Part shown: piece by piece, positions 42,628 through 53,737 of the stretch
Numbering within the stretch: the first letter of the stretch is position 1
Layout of the letters: each line of letters opens with the position of its first letter
Source: Dreissena polymorpha
Lineage: Eukaryota; Mollusca; Bivalvia; Myida; Dreissenidae
Reading direction: 5' to 3'
DNA length: 64,000 nucleotides
Assembly: GCF_020536995.1 (NCBI RefSeq)
Contig: NC_068359.1
Coordinates: forward strand, 80,150,700-80,214,699
Made by a program: the position numbers and the translations under genes
The notes under the pieces: generated by a model
Told to the model about the DNA's origin: nothing
The model's database searches: none
The model's input: only the letters and a program-made list of their open reading frames with translations

Positions 42628-45600
42628 CTGGAACATGAAACAACAAGCGATGTGTTTGTGAAACACTATGTCCCCATATATTTGACATTGAAGGATGACC
42701 TTGACCTTTCAACACTCAAAATGTGCGCTTGATGGGATACACATGCATGCCAATCAAGTTGCTATCTTCAATATTGCAAAAATGTACATTAAATGAACAA
42801 TTTTGACCCATATATTTGACCTTTGACCTTGAAGGATGACCTTGACTTTTCACCACTCGAAATGTGCAGCTCCATGAGATACACATGCATGCCAAATATG
42901 AAGTTGGTATCTTCAATATTGCAAATGTTACAGTTGAAGCAAACAAACACACAAACCAACCAACCAACAGACAGGGCAAAAACAATATGTCCCCCACTAT
43001 AGTGGATGTGGGACATAACAAGAGCACCGCATTACAGGTGCCATGCTCGGCTACAGGTGCAGTTTTGAATAAATGAAAGCGTGTCAGAATTTTGTTATTT
43101 TTGTTAAAGGTTACAGTGACCTTGACCTTTGACCTAGTGACCCAAAAAATGGGTGTGGCATGTAGAACTCATCAAGGTGCATCCACACATGAAGTTACAA
43201 AGTTGTAGGTGAAAGCAATTTGATTTTAGAGCCAATGTTCAAAACCTTAACAAAATTTTCAGGTTTTAGCACGACGCAGACGTCAAACAACATGATGAGC
43301 TGGCTATGACAATTATGAACACTTTGGGTTTTCTCCGAAAACTCCGAGCTAAAAATCATGTTTTAACATATCAAAAGAGACAGTCTCTGAAAAAAAACTG
43401 GCTTGATGATTGTGCCTTCATTGCAGATTGCGACCAATCTGGAAAAAGAATATACAAAAGTACTCACGTGCAATAAGCCCTGTTTTCCCAAAATACCAAT
43501 TATAGAAAAATATTTATCTGATTCTCAATAGTGAATTTCCTGAGACAAAACAAATGTCTTTGAAATTGATGGACGCTTTGTAAATAAGAACATAATCTAA
43601 TTTAATAACAAGAGCACCGCATAACAGGTACCAACGCTCGGCTGCGGGTGCAGTTTTGAATAAATGAAAGCTTGTCAGAATTGTTTTGTTGTTGTTTAGA
43701 GGTCACAGTGACCTTGACATTTGACCTAATGATCCAAACATGGGTGTGGCATGTAGAACTCCTCAAGATGCAGCTACATACACTTATGAAGTTTTAATGT
43801 TGTAGGTGGAAGCATTTTCATTTCAGAACCAATGTTCAAAAGGTTAACAAAATGTTAAGGTTTTAGCACGATGCGGACGGCAGACGACACAACGAGCTGG
43901 CTATGACAATACCTCGGGTTTTCTCCAAAAACAGCCAAGCTAAAAATTATGAATATCAGTTACTTTGAAAGGGTATCGGATCCTTATTCTGAATAAACCT
44001 ATGCACATTAAATTAATCAATCAAAGGGCAATGAATAACTCCATGAAATATAGAAAGTGGAACAGATTGAAGAACAAACTTTAAGTAGGGAAGCTGCAAA
44101 AAATTTCATTGCTTTTAAATGTGCTTATTAGTTCCAGAAACATTACACAGCAAATTATAATGACAATGTTAACATTAATGAATGCAAAAAGAATGATAAG
44201 TTCAACTTCTTAACTTTATCACAACTTTGTGAAATATAGTTTCTCAAACAGTATTTATCAGCTTGTTTGTTTTTTAATACATAGATGTAATTAAAAAACT
44301 TTCATGATCCTTAAATGCTCAGTCAACTCATAAGTCTATCTGCCCAAAAGTCTCAGGTTAAAATTTGACAATCCTTTCCAAATTTGTTTGAAAGTAACAA
44401 CTTGAAAACAAGCGGCAACATAAAAATTGCCTATCTCGTAATATAACGTGTACATGTTGCTTCAATCTAAATTTAAATTTACTTGCCCAATCTGCACACA
44501 TGGCTTTACACATTTAAATCATGTTCAACGAAAATACCCCATTCATGATTGGACGTCAAATAAAAACATACTCCACAATTCACATTTCCAGAAATGGCGA
44601 ACATTTTTGTATATGAAATTCATAAACACGTTTATCCTCAATAAAGGCCAGAATTTTTTTGAACATTGTAAGTACAGTGTGTTCATTGTGCTTAATGAAT
44701 TAAATGCAACAAGGGCTGTTTGTAAAACATGCATGCCCCCCATATGGGCTGTCCGTTGTAGTGGCAGCCATTGTGTGAATACGTTTTTTGTCACTGTGAC
44801 CTTGACCTTTGACCTAGTGACCTGAAAATCAATAGGGGTCATCTGTGAGTCACGATCAATGTACCTATGAAGTGTCATGATCCTAGGCAAAAGCGTTCTT
44901 GAGTTATCATCCGAAAATCATTTTACTATTTCGGGTCACCGTGACCTTGACATTTGACCTAGTGACCTCAAAAGCAATAGGGGTCATCTGCGAGTCATGA
45001 TCAATCTACCCATGAAGTTTCATGATCCTAGGCGTATGCATTCTTAAATTATCATCCGGAAACCATTTTACTATTTTGGGTCACCATGACCTTGACCTTT
45101 GACCTAGTGACCTCAAAATCAATAGGGGTCATCTGCAAGTCATGATCAATCTACCCATGAAGTTTCATGATCCTAGGCGTATGCGTTCTTGAGTTATCAT
45201 TCAAAAACCATTTTACTATTTCGGGTCACCATGACCTTGACCTTTGACCTAGTGACCTCAAAGTCAATAGGGGTCATCTGCGAGTCATGATCAATGTACC
45301 TATGAAGTTTCATGATCCTAGGCCCAAGCGTTCTTGAGTTATCGTCTGACAAACACCTGGTGGACGGACCGACAGACAGACCGACATACCGACATGAGCA
45401 AAGCAATATACCCCCTCTTCTTCGAAGGGGGGCATAAATATAATCATTGTTTTTACTTTTAGGTCAAATGTCATGAAATGCCCCAAATTTTTAAATGACC
45501 TGAAAATCAATAGGGGTCATCTTCTGAAGAATAAATACACAAATAATTGTAAGAATTGACTTTTATAAGACTTTAATTTTTTAAATTGGAAAAACAATTT

Positions 45601-48172
45601 TAACTTATGTATGAGTCTTTACAGAATTTTTTTTTAACAAGCACTATAAGCCTCGTTCTGGGGGAACGGGGGCACGTGTGTTATTGACGTCCTAGATTAG
45701 CCTGTGGGGGAACATGGAATTATGTACGTGTGTTATTGACGTCCTAGATTAGCCTGTGGGGGAACAGGGCATTATGCACGTGTGTTATTGACGTCCTAGA
45801 TTAGCTTGTGGGGGAACAGGGCATTATGCACGTGTGTTATTGACGTCCTAGATTAGCCTGTGGGGGAACAGGGCATAATGCACGTGTGTTATTGACGTCC
45901 TAGATTAGCCTGTGGGGGAACAGGGCATAATGCACGTGTGTTATTGACGTCCTAGATTAGCCTGTGGGGGAACAGGGCATTATGCACGTGTGTTATTGAC
46001 GTCCTAGATTAGCCTGTGGGGGAACAGGGCATAATGCATGTGTGTTATTGACGTCCTAGATTAGCCTGTGGCGGAACAGGGCATTATGCACGTGTGTTAT
46101 TGATGTCCTAGATAAGCCTGTGGGGGAACAGGGCATAATGCACGTGTGTTATTGACGTCCTAGATTAGCCTGTGGGGGAACAGGGCATAATGCACGTGTG
46201 TTATTGACGTCCTAGATTAGCCTGTGGGGGAACAGGGCATAATGCACATGTGTTATTGACGTCCTAGATTAGCCTGTGGGGGAACAGGGCATAATGCACG
46301 TGTGTTATTGACGTCCTAGATTAGCCTGTGGGGGAACAGGGCATAATGCACGTGTGTTATTGACGTCCTAGATTAGCCTGTGGGGGAACAGGGCATAATG
46401 CACGTGTGTTATTGACGTCCTAGATTAGCCTGTGGGGGAACAGGGCATTATGCACGTGTGTTATTGACGTCCTAGATTAGCCTGTGGGGGAACAGGGTAT
46501 ATGCATGTGTGTTATTGACGTCCTAGATTAGCCTGTGGCGGAACAGGGCATTATGCACGTGTGTTATTGATGTCCTAGATTAGCCTGTGGGGGAACAGGG
46601 CATAATGCACGTGTGTTATTGACGTCCTAGATTAGCCTGTGGGTGAACAGGGCATAATGCACGTGTGTTATTGACGTCCTAGATTAGCCTGTGGGGGAAC
46701 AGGGCATAATGCACATGTGTTATTGACGTCCTAGATTAGCCTGTGGGGGAACAGGGCATAATGCACGTGTGTTATTGACGTCCTAGATTAGCCTGTGGGG
46801 GAACAGGGCATAATGCACGTGTGTTATTGACGTCAAAGATTAGCCTGTGGGGGAACAGGGCATAATGCACGTGTGTTATTGACGTCCTAGATTAGCCTGT
46901 GGGGGAACAGGGCATAATGCACCTGTGTTATTGACGTCCTATATTAGCCTGTGGGGGAACAGGGCATAATGCACATGTGTTATTGACGTCCTAGATTAGC
47001 CTGTGGGGGAACAGGGCATAATGCACGTGTGTTATTGACGTCCTAGATTAGCCTGTGGGGGAACAGGGCATAATGCACGTGTGTTATTGACGTCCTAGAT
47101 TAGCCTGTGGGGGAACAGGGCATAATGCACGTGTGTTATTGACGTCCAAGATTAGCCTGTGGGGGAACAGGGCATAATGCACGTGTGTTATTGACGTCCT
47201 AGATTAGCCTGTGGGGGAACAGGGCATAATGCACCTGTGTTATTGACGTCCTAGATTAGCCTGTGGGGGAACAGGGAATTATGTATGTGTGTTATTGACG
47301 TCCTAGATTAGCCTGTGGCGAAACACTATCCGCTGAGACTTGACATTCCATTAGAACGTACTTCTTTGAATGAAAAATTCAAGAAAAGCAAAAGTGTTGT
47401 CCCAGATAAGCCTGTGTTGACTTCACAATCTAGGAAGATACTTCAAGCACATGCATCAAGCCCAGCTCCTATATTCACCTCCATATAACTGTACAATCCT
47501 AACTTGTTTAGTTGTTCCATACACATCTACCACCGCGTGCAATGGCCCAGACTGGTACGGGATGTTTTTCACTGTCGGTCCTTGATCCTCCCCATTGATG
47601 ATAAAATGCATTTCCGCACAATTGTCCACAACATGGTACATGATACCTATACGACTCCCAATGTCTGTGGGAAGAATTTGGTCCTGTTCTCGTTTACTTA
47701 CATGTGAGTATACATTTGTGTAATTATTAAGCCGGTTTAATGGTAACAAAAGGCTTCGATTAAATGATCCCTGTGGAGTATGAATTATTTCAGAGTCTCC
47801 TAACACAGACTGATACGGTTCAGACGTCCCAGGATCACTGTCTTGGTTGAAAGGCCTACTATATGATTTTGTGATTGCTGATATCCAGGACCTACCCATA
47901 TTGGCAAGATCCGGTAATGCATATTGCGGTAACTCAAACTTTTCATTTGGATTAAACTGTGTGAGCCCTATTCTAAGATGTCCACTCCATCCTCTCTCAT
48001 TCTTTTCGATTTCTACTAAGAACACTTCTCCAGGTTTTAGTGGCTTTTCACTGAATGTCAAGGCATGAGCAAAGCTGGTTGTCCTGCAAGCGACTTGGTC
48101 GTCACTTTCTAGACTGATGTTAAGCCCATGGTATGGGTGAAACCTTGTCACTGGCATCTCTGAGTCTTCCAT
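42506..48172 (-). CDS. NEURL2: Neuralized-like protein 2 (NHR + SOCS box), two exons
   Basis: Adaptor of a cullin-RING ubiquitin ligase; in vertebrates NEURL2 (Ozz) is a muscle substrate receptor. Exon 1 is 48172-47479 and exon 2 is 42627-42506. The donor GGAG/gtgaat and acceptor catgttccag join in phase 1 to give 271 residues. Residues about 10-231 form one NHR domain ([52 protein letters not shown]). Residues 233-271 form a SOCS box with a BC-box ([12 protein letters not shown]) and a cullin box ([11 protein letters not shown]). Length and order match vertebrate NEURL2. The 4.85 kb intron holds repeat copies and a large minisatellite. The stop codon is followed after 16 bp by a MITE, so the 3' UTR is probably MITE-derived. 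Confidence 0.93.
42640..43018 (-). mobile_element. Family B tandem-core element, inverted, NEURL2 intron
   Basis: From gatgtgtttgtgaaacacta through two units (tgaccttgacctttcaac, tgagatacacatgcatgcca) to the head tgtcccccactatag then tggatgtgggacata, with an ACAAACACACAAACCAACC tract in place of GTCC. Confidence 0.85.
43018..43365 (-). mobile_element. Family F element, copy 1, NEURL2 intron
   Basis: aacaagagcaccgcattaca, tgcagttttgaataaatgaa, cagtgaccttgacctttgac, ggtgtggcatgtagaactc and ggttttagcacgacgcagac. It abuts the family B element directly. Confidence 0.8.
43606..43950 (-). mobile_element. Family F element, copy 2, NEURL2 intron
   Basis: The same blocks as copy 1, 590 bp further on, with moderate divergence. 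Confidence 0.8.
44706..45436 (-). mobile_element. Family C tandem-core element, inverted, about 5 units, NEURL2 intron
   Basis: Opens aacaagggctgtttgtaaaa and tgcatgccccccatatgggc, then units with gtgaccttgacctttgacct and atcaataggggtcatctgcg. It closes with accgacagacagaccgacat and cccctcttcttcgaaggggg. Confidence 0.92.
45648..47469. mobile_element. Family G MITE expanded by an internal minisatellite, NEURL2 intron
   Basis: The left end aagcctcgttctgggggaac and right end (tgttgtcccagataagcctg, catgcatcaagcccagctcc) are standard family G. Between them a 52-bp segment of the MITE is tandemly multiplied. The right end is only about 10 bp from the NEURL2 exon 1 donor. Confidence 0.85.
45671..47320 (+). 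repeat. 52-bp minisatellite, about 32 copies, inside a MITE
   Basis: Unit: gcataatgcacgtgtgttat, tgacgtcctagattagcctg, tgggggaacagg. Copies are nearly identical, with a few recurrent variants (acatgtg, acctgtg, gtggcgg). Each unit usually holds CACGTG (E-box) and TGACGTCC (CRE-like). Confidence 0.97.
47479..48172 (-). CDS. NEURL2: NEURL2 exon 1: NHR domain
   Basis: Encodes the start and the whole neuralized homology repeat. An AG three bases before the ATG could be a splice acceptor for an upstream noncoding exon. Reading past the donor adds only seven unrelated residues before a stop, so splicing is required to reach the SOCS box. Confidence 0.93.
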
Positions 48173-48747
48173 ACACTGCAGTTTGTTTCATTTATAACAA
48201 CAATTCACCCTTTGAGTAAGGTCTTGTGTCTGTCCATAATCTTGAAATATTTTGATCTGAAAAAATAGAGGAAAGAATCTGTAATATTAAACAGCAATGG
48301 ATTTTAAGACTTTCTAAAAGCAATACTTCTGAATTAACTTGTTCTAAAAATATTCTTTGTTTCCAAGGAGAATCTTACAGATTAAGTTAAACCAGCGCCC
48401 TCACACTACTTTGGGGGAAGGGGTCCGCAGCCCTTAGGAGGGGGAATTTTCGTGGCGTTTCCCTTTTTGGGGGATTATTTTACTTACACTCTCATTATTT
48501 CATTTGTACATGTTTGCACTATATTCATTGCATTTTTAATAATTTATTTATTATTATAATATGTTCAAGTTGTACAGGTGACTGAGCATAAAAAAATGCA
48601 GCAGCATGCCAATTCACATAATTGTACACTTCTGGCAGTGTTATGTTTTTGTCAAACTTCAGACAAATTTGAAGCAAAGCACCCTGACACAAGAGTCAAG
48701 GAGTAACATCAGCCTTAAGCTAGAAATGTTCCATAAGAAATATATAG

Positions 48748-48960
48748 CCCTGGCATAGTGGGTATGGTGTCCGCCTAGCGATCGTTAGGTGATGGGTTCG
48801 ATCCCCACTGTGGGAGCATTCTTTTGATTTCCACAAAAATACAAAGTACTGGTTCTACCCAGGTCTGAGACTCATTGAATTGTCTTATTGCACTGATGCT
48901 CCAGATGCCCTGCATTTTGTGGGGAGAAGGACATAGAAGCTCTTGCAATATCAATGGACA
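48748..48960 (+). repeat. tRNA-derived SINE
   Basis: Box A-like tggcatagtggg (48751) and box B gggttcgatcccc (48794-48806), then a body with tactggttctacccaggt, the motif typical of Rudi/META-type molluscan SINEs. It is not a functional tRNA: the cloverleaf is incomplete and the body continues. Confidence 0.7.
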
Positions 48961-49334
48961 CGGAAAAATCACTGGACCGAAAACGAGCTGTGTGCGACAG
49001 ACATTTGGACAGTTAACACAGCGCTTATATATCAATCCTTTAATTTTTTTACTTAACATACAAGATATAACATACTTTGTATATGTATTATAAACTTAAA
49101 GAGACCATCACCGTTGTAAAAATTATGAAAAACAACCAAGTTTGCATTTAAAACAGTGAAATGATAAGCAAGGAGCTACGATGTTCTATATAAATTCAAA
49201 AGGCGAAAACATATGGTTTTATAGAAGTAGGTATAAATCTCTCTAAAAAATACGCAATATGTTTATACATTGTCAAAAAGGAAACAATTTTCGTCAACAG
49301 CACTTATCAAGTGGTAACACTCAATTTACCAAAC

Positions 49335-49455
49335 CTTTTCACTTCCGCTTCCGGTGTCAACACTTGAATTCGTACCCAAGTCATTTCGTCCCTTGTTACG
49401 GACATTGTGTACACACCGGTCTTACTGACAATAACGTAGTGACGTCACCATCTAT
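49335..49455 (-). promoter_or_regulatory. Candidate NEURL2 upstream promoter (CRE and ETS-like sites)
   Basis: A small GC-richer island about 1.2 kb upstream of the NEURL2 ATG. It holds a full palindromic CRE (TGACGTCA, 49440-49447) and two adjacent ETS-like GGAAG cores on the minus strand (49341-49355). A noncoding first exon here spliced to the AG at 48175-48176 would fit, but no transcript evidence is available. Confidence 0.3.
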
Positions 49456-49494
49456 GTATAAAATGTTGTTACGGAAGGATGCTTTATACGGTTA

Positions 49495-49690
49495 GTTTAA
49501 ACCTATTTACTTTAGCTCGATGCATCGAAACCCGCAGGCTAATGGAAACGCTATCGATTCCGTTTGATCCTATAACCAGTACTTGGTATATTTGGGGAAG
49601 ATCTAGAGCACGCTCCCGAGTGGGGATCGAACCCGTGACCTCCCGATCGCTATAGTCGGACATCTTATCCATTACGCCACTGCGAACTAA
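49495..49690 (-). repeat. tRNA-derived SINE, inverted relative
   Basis: On the minus strand: gcagtggcgtaatggata (box A), gggttcgatccccactcggg (box B, about 49615-49634), then ccaagtactggtta. It shares the head and the tactggtt body motif with the SINE at 48748. Confidence 0.7.
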
Positions 49691-50944
49691 CCTCAGGTCT
49701 TATGTGATCGGTTAACATAAAGGGGTCACATCGACGGCTTTTATAGAAATGTATTTTTAAAACAAGATTATCTTGTATCTTTGATAAGCATTAACAACTA
49801 GTTTTGAAACGCGTAGAATACCATAGTGGAGGATATTACCGATATATTAAGGCTTGGTCTGTAATTTAAACCACACATTATAAATTATATGTATTTCGTG
49901 CGAAAATTATATAATTTCTTATGTTTCTGAAGAAATTTAAGTTCAATTCAACCTAACGTGTGTTTAGGGATAGTTCTTTTTCATGCTGCTAAACTGGGAC
50001 CTAAACAAAATCAGAAGAGTGTATTACCGATATTATGTTTTGAAAACTGTTTTAAAGTTATTACTGGCATTATATAATAACATGTAGAATAAATTATAAT
50101 TAGTCAATGTTTGAACAATCATGATATCTATGAAAATATCATGAAAGAATTCATTTACCCCCATCCCCTCATAAAATGGTGAAGGAAGTACAAATTATTG
50201 AGATAAAAATTTAAATTTAAAATTCATTGGAAAATAGAATTTTATTTACTTAATGAATTTAATTTACATGAAGTATCGCTATTATTCGTGAAGGTAATAC
50301 ATTTAAACCACTAGCCCGAATAAATTTACTTCTATAGAAACTGATCAAAAATCGATAAAAATTATTGATATTTATTAGCCCTAATAAAATTTCGAGAGCC
50401 CATGGCTGTTGGGCTTAAAGTGAACGCGAAGACTGGTCGCTAGATGTATGGGCACACTAACGAGTTCGAATCACGCCGAGGGCGTGTATTGAAACAAGTT
50501 GAATCCAGGGTAACTAGTTCACCATTGGGTACTTAGATAGCATCAGAGGAATTTGTCTAACAGTCCAAATTAATATTTTTTCAAAGCTTATATGAATTCA
50601 TGTGAAATAAATAGGTACCTACCATCACACAGCCCACTTGTAATAAAAAGAATCATTTCACAAATTGGCGCAAATATTAAAATGATAGTCAATAAAGGAT
50701 ATTCATATACGACACATTTTACGCTACAATTACCTAGAATATATATATATATATATAAATGCTTCAAACATGAATCAATTAATTAATTCTTTAAAAAGAG
50801 AGACAACCAATCACACAGCATGTGGAAAAGGGACCCAAAACATCCATATTCTTTGTAATGTTACTTAATAATGCACGTCCTTTTTTATTATGAAACTTAA
50901 GAACTCAAATATGCAAAAGTGAAACAACTTTAGTGGGAAAATGC
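49691..50944. other. AT-rich intergenic DNA, possible tRNA-like relic at ~50420-50500
   Basis: cgagttcgaatcacgccgag at about 50460 resembles a box B. No box A is convincing and no gene is seen. Confidence 0.3.
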
Positions 50945-51390
50945 CGACGACGGTCGGCATCCTTCGCCTAAGTAAGGTCTACTCTTGAATATAGCTCAAT
51001 TGTCTGAGACCCACACCTTCAAAAAGACGTAGACATACTTGAGAATATCCTAAAACAATCAGCGAAATTCATTACCGGATACTATACCACCAAAAACACC
51101 TGGCTGTGTGACAAATATGCTGAAAGGTATGAAGATCCCATCCCTCCGAGAGCGAAGGAAGGCCGGCAATTTAAATGTAGAGTTACCCTTAAGACTTTGT
51201 TTAGACTTTACAGCAGACAACATTGTTGAAAATTATTCTATCAAACACTCTAAGTGTTTCACACTAATCAAGTGCAAAACCACTTTATATAAGAACTACC
51301 TTTCCCTAAGGCAATACTAGAGTGGAACAATCTGGAAGAGAGTGTAGTGCGCGCAGACACATTTGGAAGTTTCAGGTCAACTGTCCTACA
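50945..51390 (+). mobile_element. LINE 3' fragment (CR1/jockey-like RT C-terminus)
   Basis: Conceptual frames give LEYSSIV-DPHLQKDVDILE, SAKFITGYYTTKN, MLKGMKIPSLRERRKAG and the closing FPKAILEWNNLEESVVRADT. This is the usual order at the end of the RT/connection region of jockey- and CR1-type ORF2. Frame changes interrupt it. Confidence 0.75.
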
Positions 51391-51401
51391 TATAGGATCT
51401 T

Positions 51402-51538
51402 GCACGAGTTGTCATATCATACCATATTTTATTAAACGACTTCAGGAATTTTGTTAGAAAGCGAGCCTTTGGCGAGCTTACTAACGAATTTCCTGGACGA
51501 GCTTAATAAAATATGGTATGATATGACAACGAGTGACA
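51402..51538. repeat. Foldback palindrome, ~65 bp arms
   Basis: cgagttgtcatatcatacca and tattttattaa pair with ttaataaaatatggtatgat and atgacaacgag; the centre is gaaagcgagcctttggcgagctt. An outer pair, tttatcacatgct (51548) and gcatgtgataaa (51790), suggests a larger composite to about 51805. Confidence 0.8.
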
Positions 51539-51889
51539 GATTTTTTTTATCACATGCTTTTAAATAAGCAAATTAAATAAATATTTACGCGGACATAATG
51601 ATAAATCCCGAATGTTGTGTGCATTTCGTGACGTCATTTGACGTTGCAACGTCATTTCAGCAAAATAACAAAATGCGATAGGTCAAAAAACGCAAACTAA
51701 GCCAATGAAAACGATTAAAAATGTTATTTTACACATGTGTAATAAAAAAAAATATGTAATGGTTGTATAACATGGGAAACAGGGTATGGCATGTGATAAA
51801 GTGGGACTAACCTCCCTCTCTACTGTTGCGCAGACGCCGAAAGGCACTGCAACATATCTGTCCAGATTAAGATCCAGTCGGGTAGTGTC

Positions 51890-52215
51890 GTGAAGCTAAA
51901 GAGCTAGCCCAACAGCATGGGTGTTGGAAGTGACCTTATTTCACTACACTTCTCCACCTTTTAATGTTTCAAGGCCCAGACACGCCCGCTACAGCATTTC
52001 TTGCATCCGCATGGTCCTCCCAGAAACTATTAAACAGCTCCGACTCATTCCCGCATTCACAGTTCTTTCTTTTCCTTGTCGCCATTAATGAGAAAATACT
52101 GAGCTCAAGCCGGGATTGAACCCACGACCTCCTGAGTGGCAGTCAGACACTTTAACCACGTCGCTAAAGAGCTAGCCCAACAAGGCTGATGGAAGTGACC
52201 TTATTTCACTACAAC
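51890..52215 (-). repeat. tRNA-derived SINE bounded by ~45 bp similar segments
   Basis: Minus strand: ctctttagcgacgtggttaa (box A) and gtgggttcaatcccggc (box B). The segment gagctagcccaacagcatgg with gaagtgaccttatttcacta occurs at 51899-51950 and again at 52169-52215, enclosing the SINE. Confidence 0.6.
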
Positions 52216-52307
52216 GCTATGAAATAAGGGAGCTAGTCAAAACGGTCCCAAGTCAAAACGTCCCCTAGTCAAAACGGCTTTACTTTGGTCAAAACGTCCC
52301 CAAAGTC

Positions 52308-52690
52308 AGTTTTAAAGATGGTCAAAACGGCCCCAATGTGAAACAAAGAACTTTGTTCAATATTGTATTTATTTGACGATATACATGTTACATAACCAAA
52401 CAAAATAATTAACAAGAAAGACATATATGAATACGAATATGAGTTATTTCTATGTTTATCAGAATGAGTTAATTCTCTTTTTATCAATTAGTCAGATTTA
52501 AAGTTGGTCAAAACGACCCCAATGTGTAACAAAGCACTCTGTTCAATATTATATTTATTTGACGATATACAGTTACATAATCAAACATAATAATTAACAA
52601 GAAAGAGATATATGAGTAAGAATATGAGTAATTTCTATGTTTATCAGAATGTGTTAATTCTCTTTTTATCAATTAGTTTCCAATAGCTGT
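52308..52690 (+). repeat. ~195 bp tandem duplication inside the left end of the FLYWCH element
   Basis: gatggtcaaaacggccccaa/gttggtcaaaacgaccccaa begin the two copies. Both continue through tatttatttgacgatataca and gttaattctctttttatcaa with modest divergence. Confidence 0.9.
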
Positions 52691-53470
52691 AAAACATAAT
52701 AATTGACAATAAAGAAAAGCAAAGAGCTGTGGGGTTGTAAGTTCCTTCTTTTTCCATAACCATGGCACCACACACTTGAGACTTGTTCCTCACTGAACAG
52801 CGCCATCTGGTTGTCGCATTCCTTCGTTCCTGTATGTCAAAAACATCGCAGTAAGTAATAATTAGAATAAAAGTTTAACTGGTAAAATACCAGATATATT
52901 AACTTTATTTGAATCGTGCAATCCAATTAATTAAGGTGCGCAGTATACAATACTTTTAACAAGTGCAAAACATTAAAGTAACACGTTATAATAATTTATA
53001 TACCAATTGACTTTAATTGAATAATAATGAAAATTAATTAAAGTACGTGGTATATAGCACCTTTCACACCTCTTACATACAGATATATTACCCGTGAAAT
53101 ATACTGGCACAAGTGTGAAAGAGACGTTTAAATTGACAACCGTATAGTCAGATAATTAAAATAAGACATTATTGCTAATTACTGCTATTAACTAAATAAA
53201 TACATAATAAATATATAAATTTTAAAGTAATGATGATTTTATAACAAAAGTAAATAAATGTTATAAATTAGTTATTTACCAAATTTTTGTATCAACGGGA
53301 AATAAGTTGTATCAATTTTTTACGGACACATACCTTTACAACATATGAATATCCATGGGTGTCCACGAGGAGGTCTTTACCATTCTGTGAGCCACCAGTA
53401 ATCAGCGTGAAGGTGTCTGCCACATCCTCAACATGGTCCCTCGGTACTGGAGGATCAAGAAGATATGCTT
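52644..53470 (-). CDS. FLYWCH-type zinc-finger ORF, two exons, C-terminal His lacking
   Basis: Exons 53470-53334 and 52829-52644 join at AAG/gtatgt and gacatacag. The product includes ADTFTLITGGSQNGKDLLVD, THGYSYVVK, then ATTRWRCSVRNKSQVCGAMV. The F, L, Y, W and two C positions of the FLYWCH finger are present. The expected H-x-H after GTYNP is missing because the frame instead runs into the tandemly duplicated DNA and stops at 52644. No good start codon is visible: the upstream frame is open for a few codons only, so a further 5' exon may be missing. A captured or decaying element gene is likely. Confidence 0.5.
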
Positions 53471-53737
53471 CTACATAGTTTATAGTTTTGTTTAAAAGTG
53501 TTTAAACGTCCAAAAACTCACTACGGAGGCCTTAAATTCCGTCGAAATAAAACAATAAGGTAGTTAAATCTATATGATGTTATCTCGCTGAATCCGAATC
53601 CGGTGCTACTTTTCCAATACAGTGAAATTAATAATTCGTCAAGACTAGATACATATTGCCGCATCAAGAATACGTTAAATACAGATATTTCTGGACATTA
53701 TTACAATTTAAAATCTGTAATCTGAATGTCGTAAAAA

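Noticed and set aside
44448-44825. 125-codon plus-strand frame
   Set aside because: Crosses into a family C element and has no domain; chance frame.
45671-47320. CRISPR-like array of regular repeats
   Set aside because: There are no unique spacers; units are head-to-tail 52-bp copies in a eukaryotic intron.
47456-47478. Intronless NEURL2 ending at the first in-frame stop after exon 1
   Set aside because: The extra residues are unrelated to the family, whereas the gtgaat donor and the downstream exon restore a complete SOCS box in phase.
48748-48820. Possible tRNA gene
   Set aside because: Boxes A and B are present, but the acceptor stem does not close and a SINE body follows; the same holds for 49615-49690 and 52112-52167.
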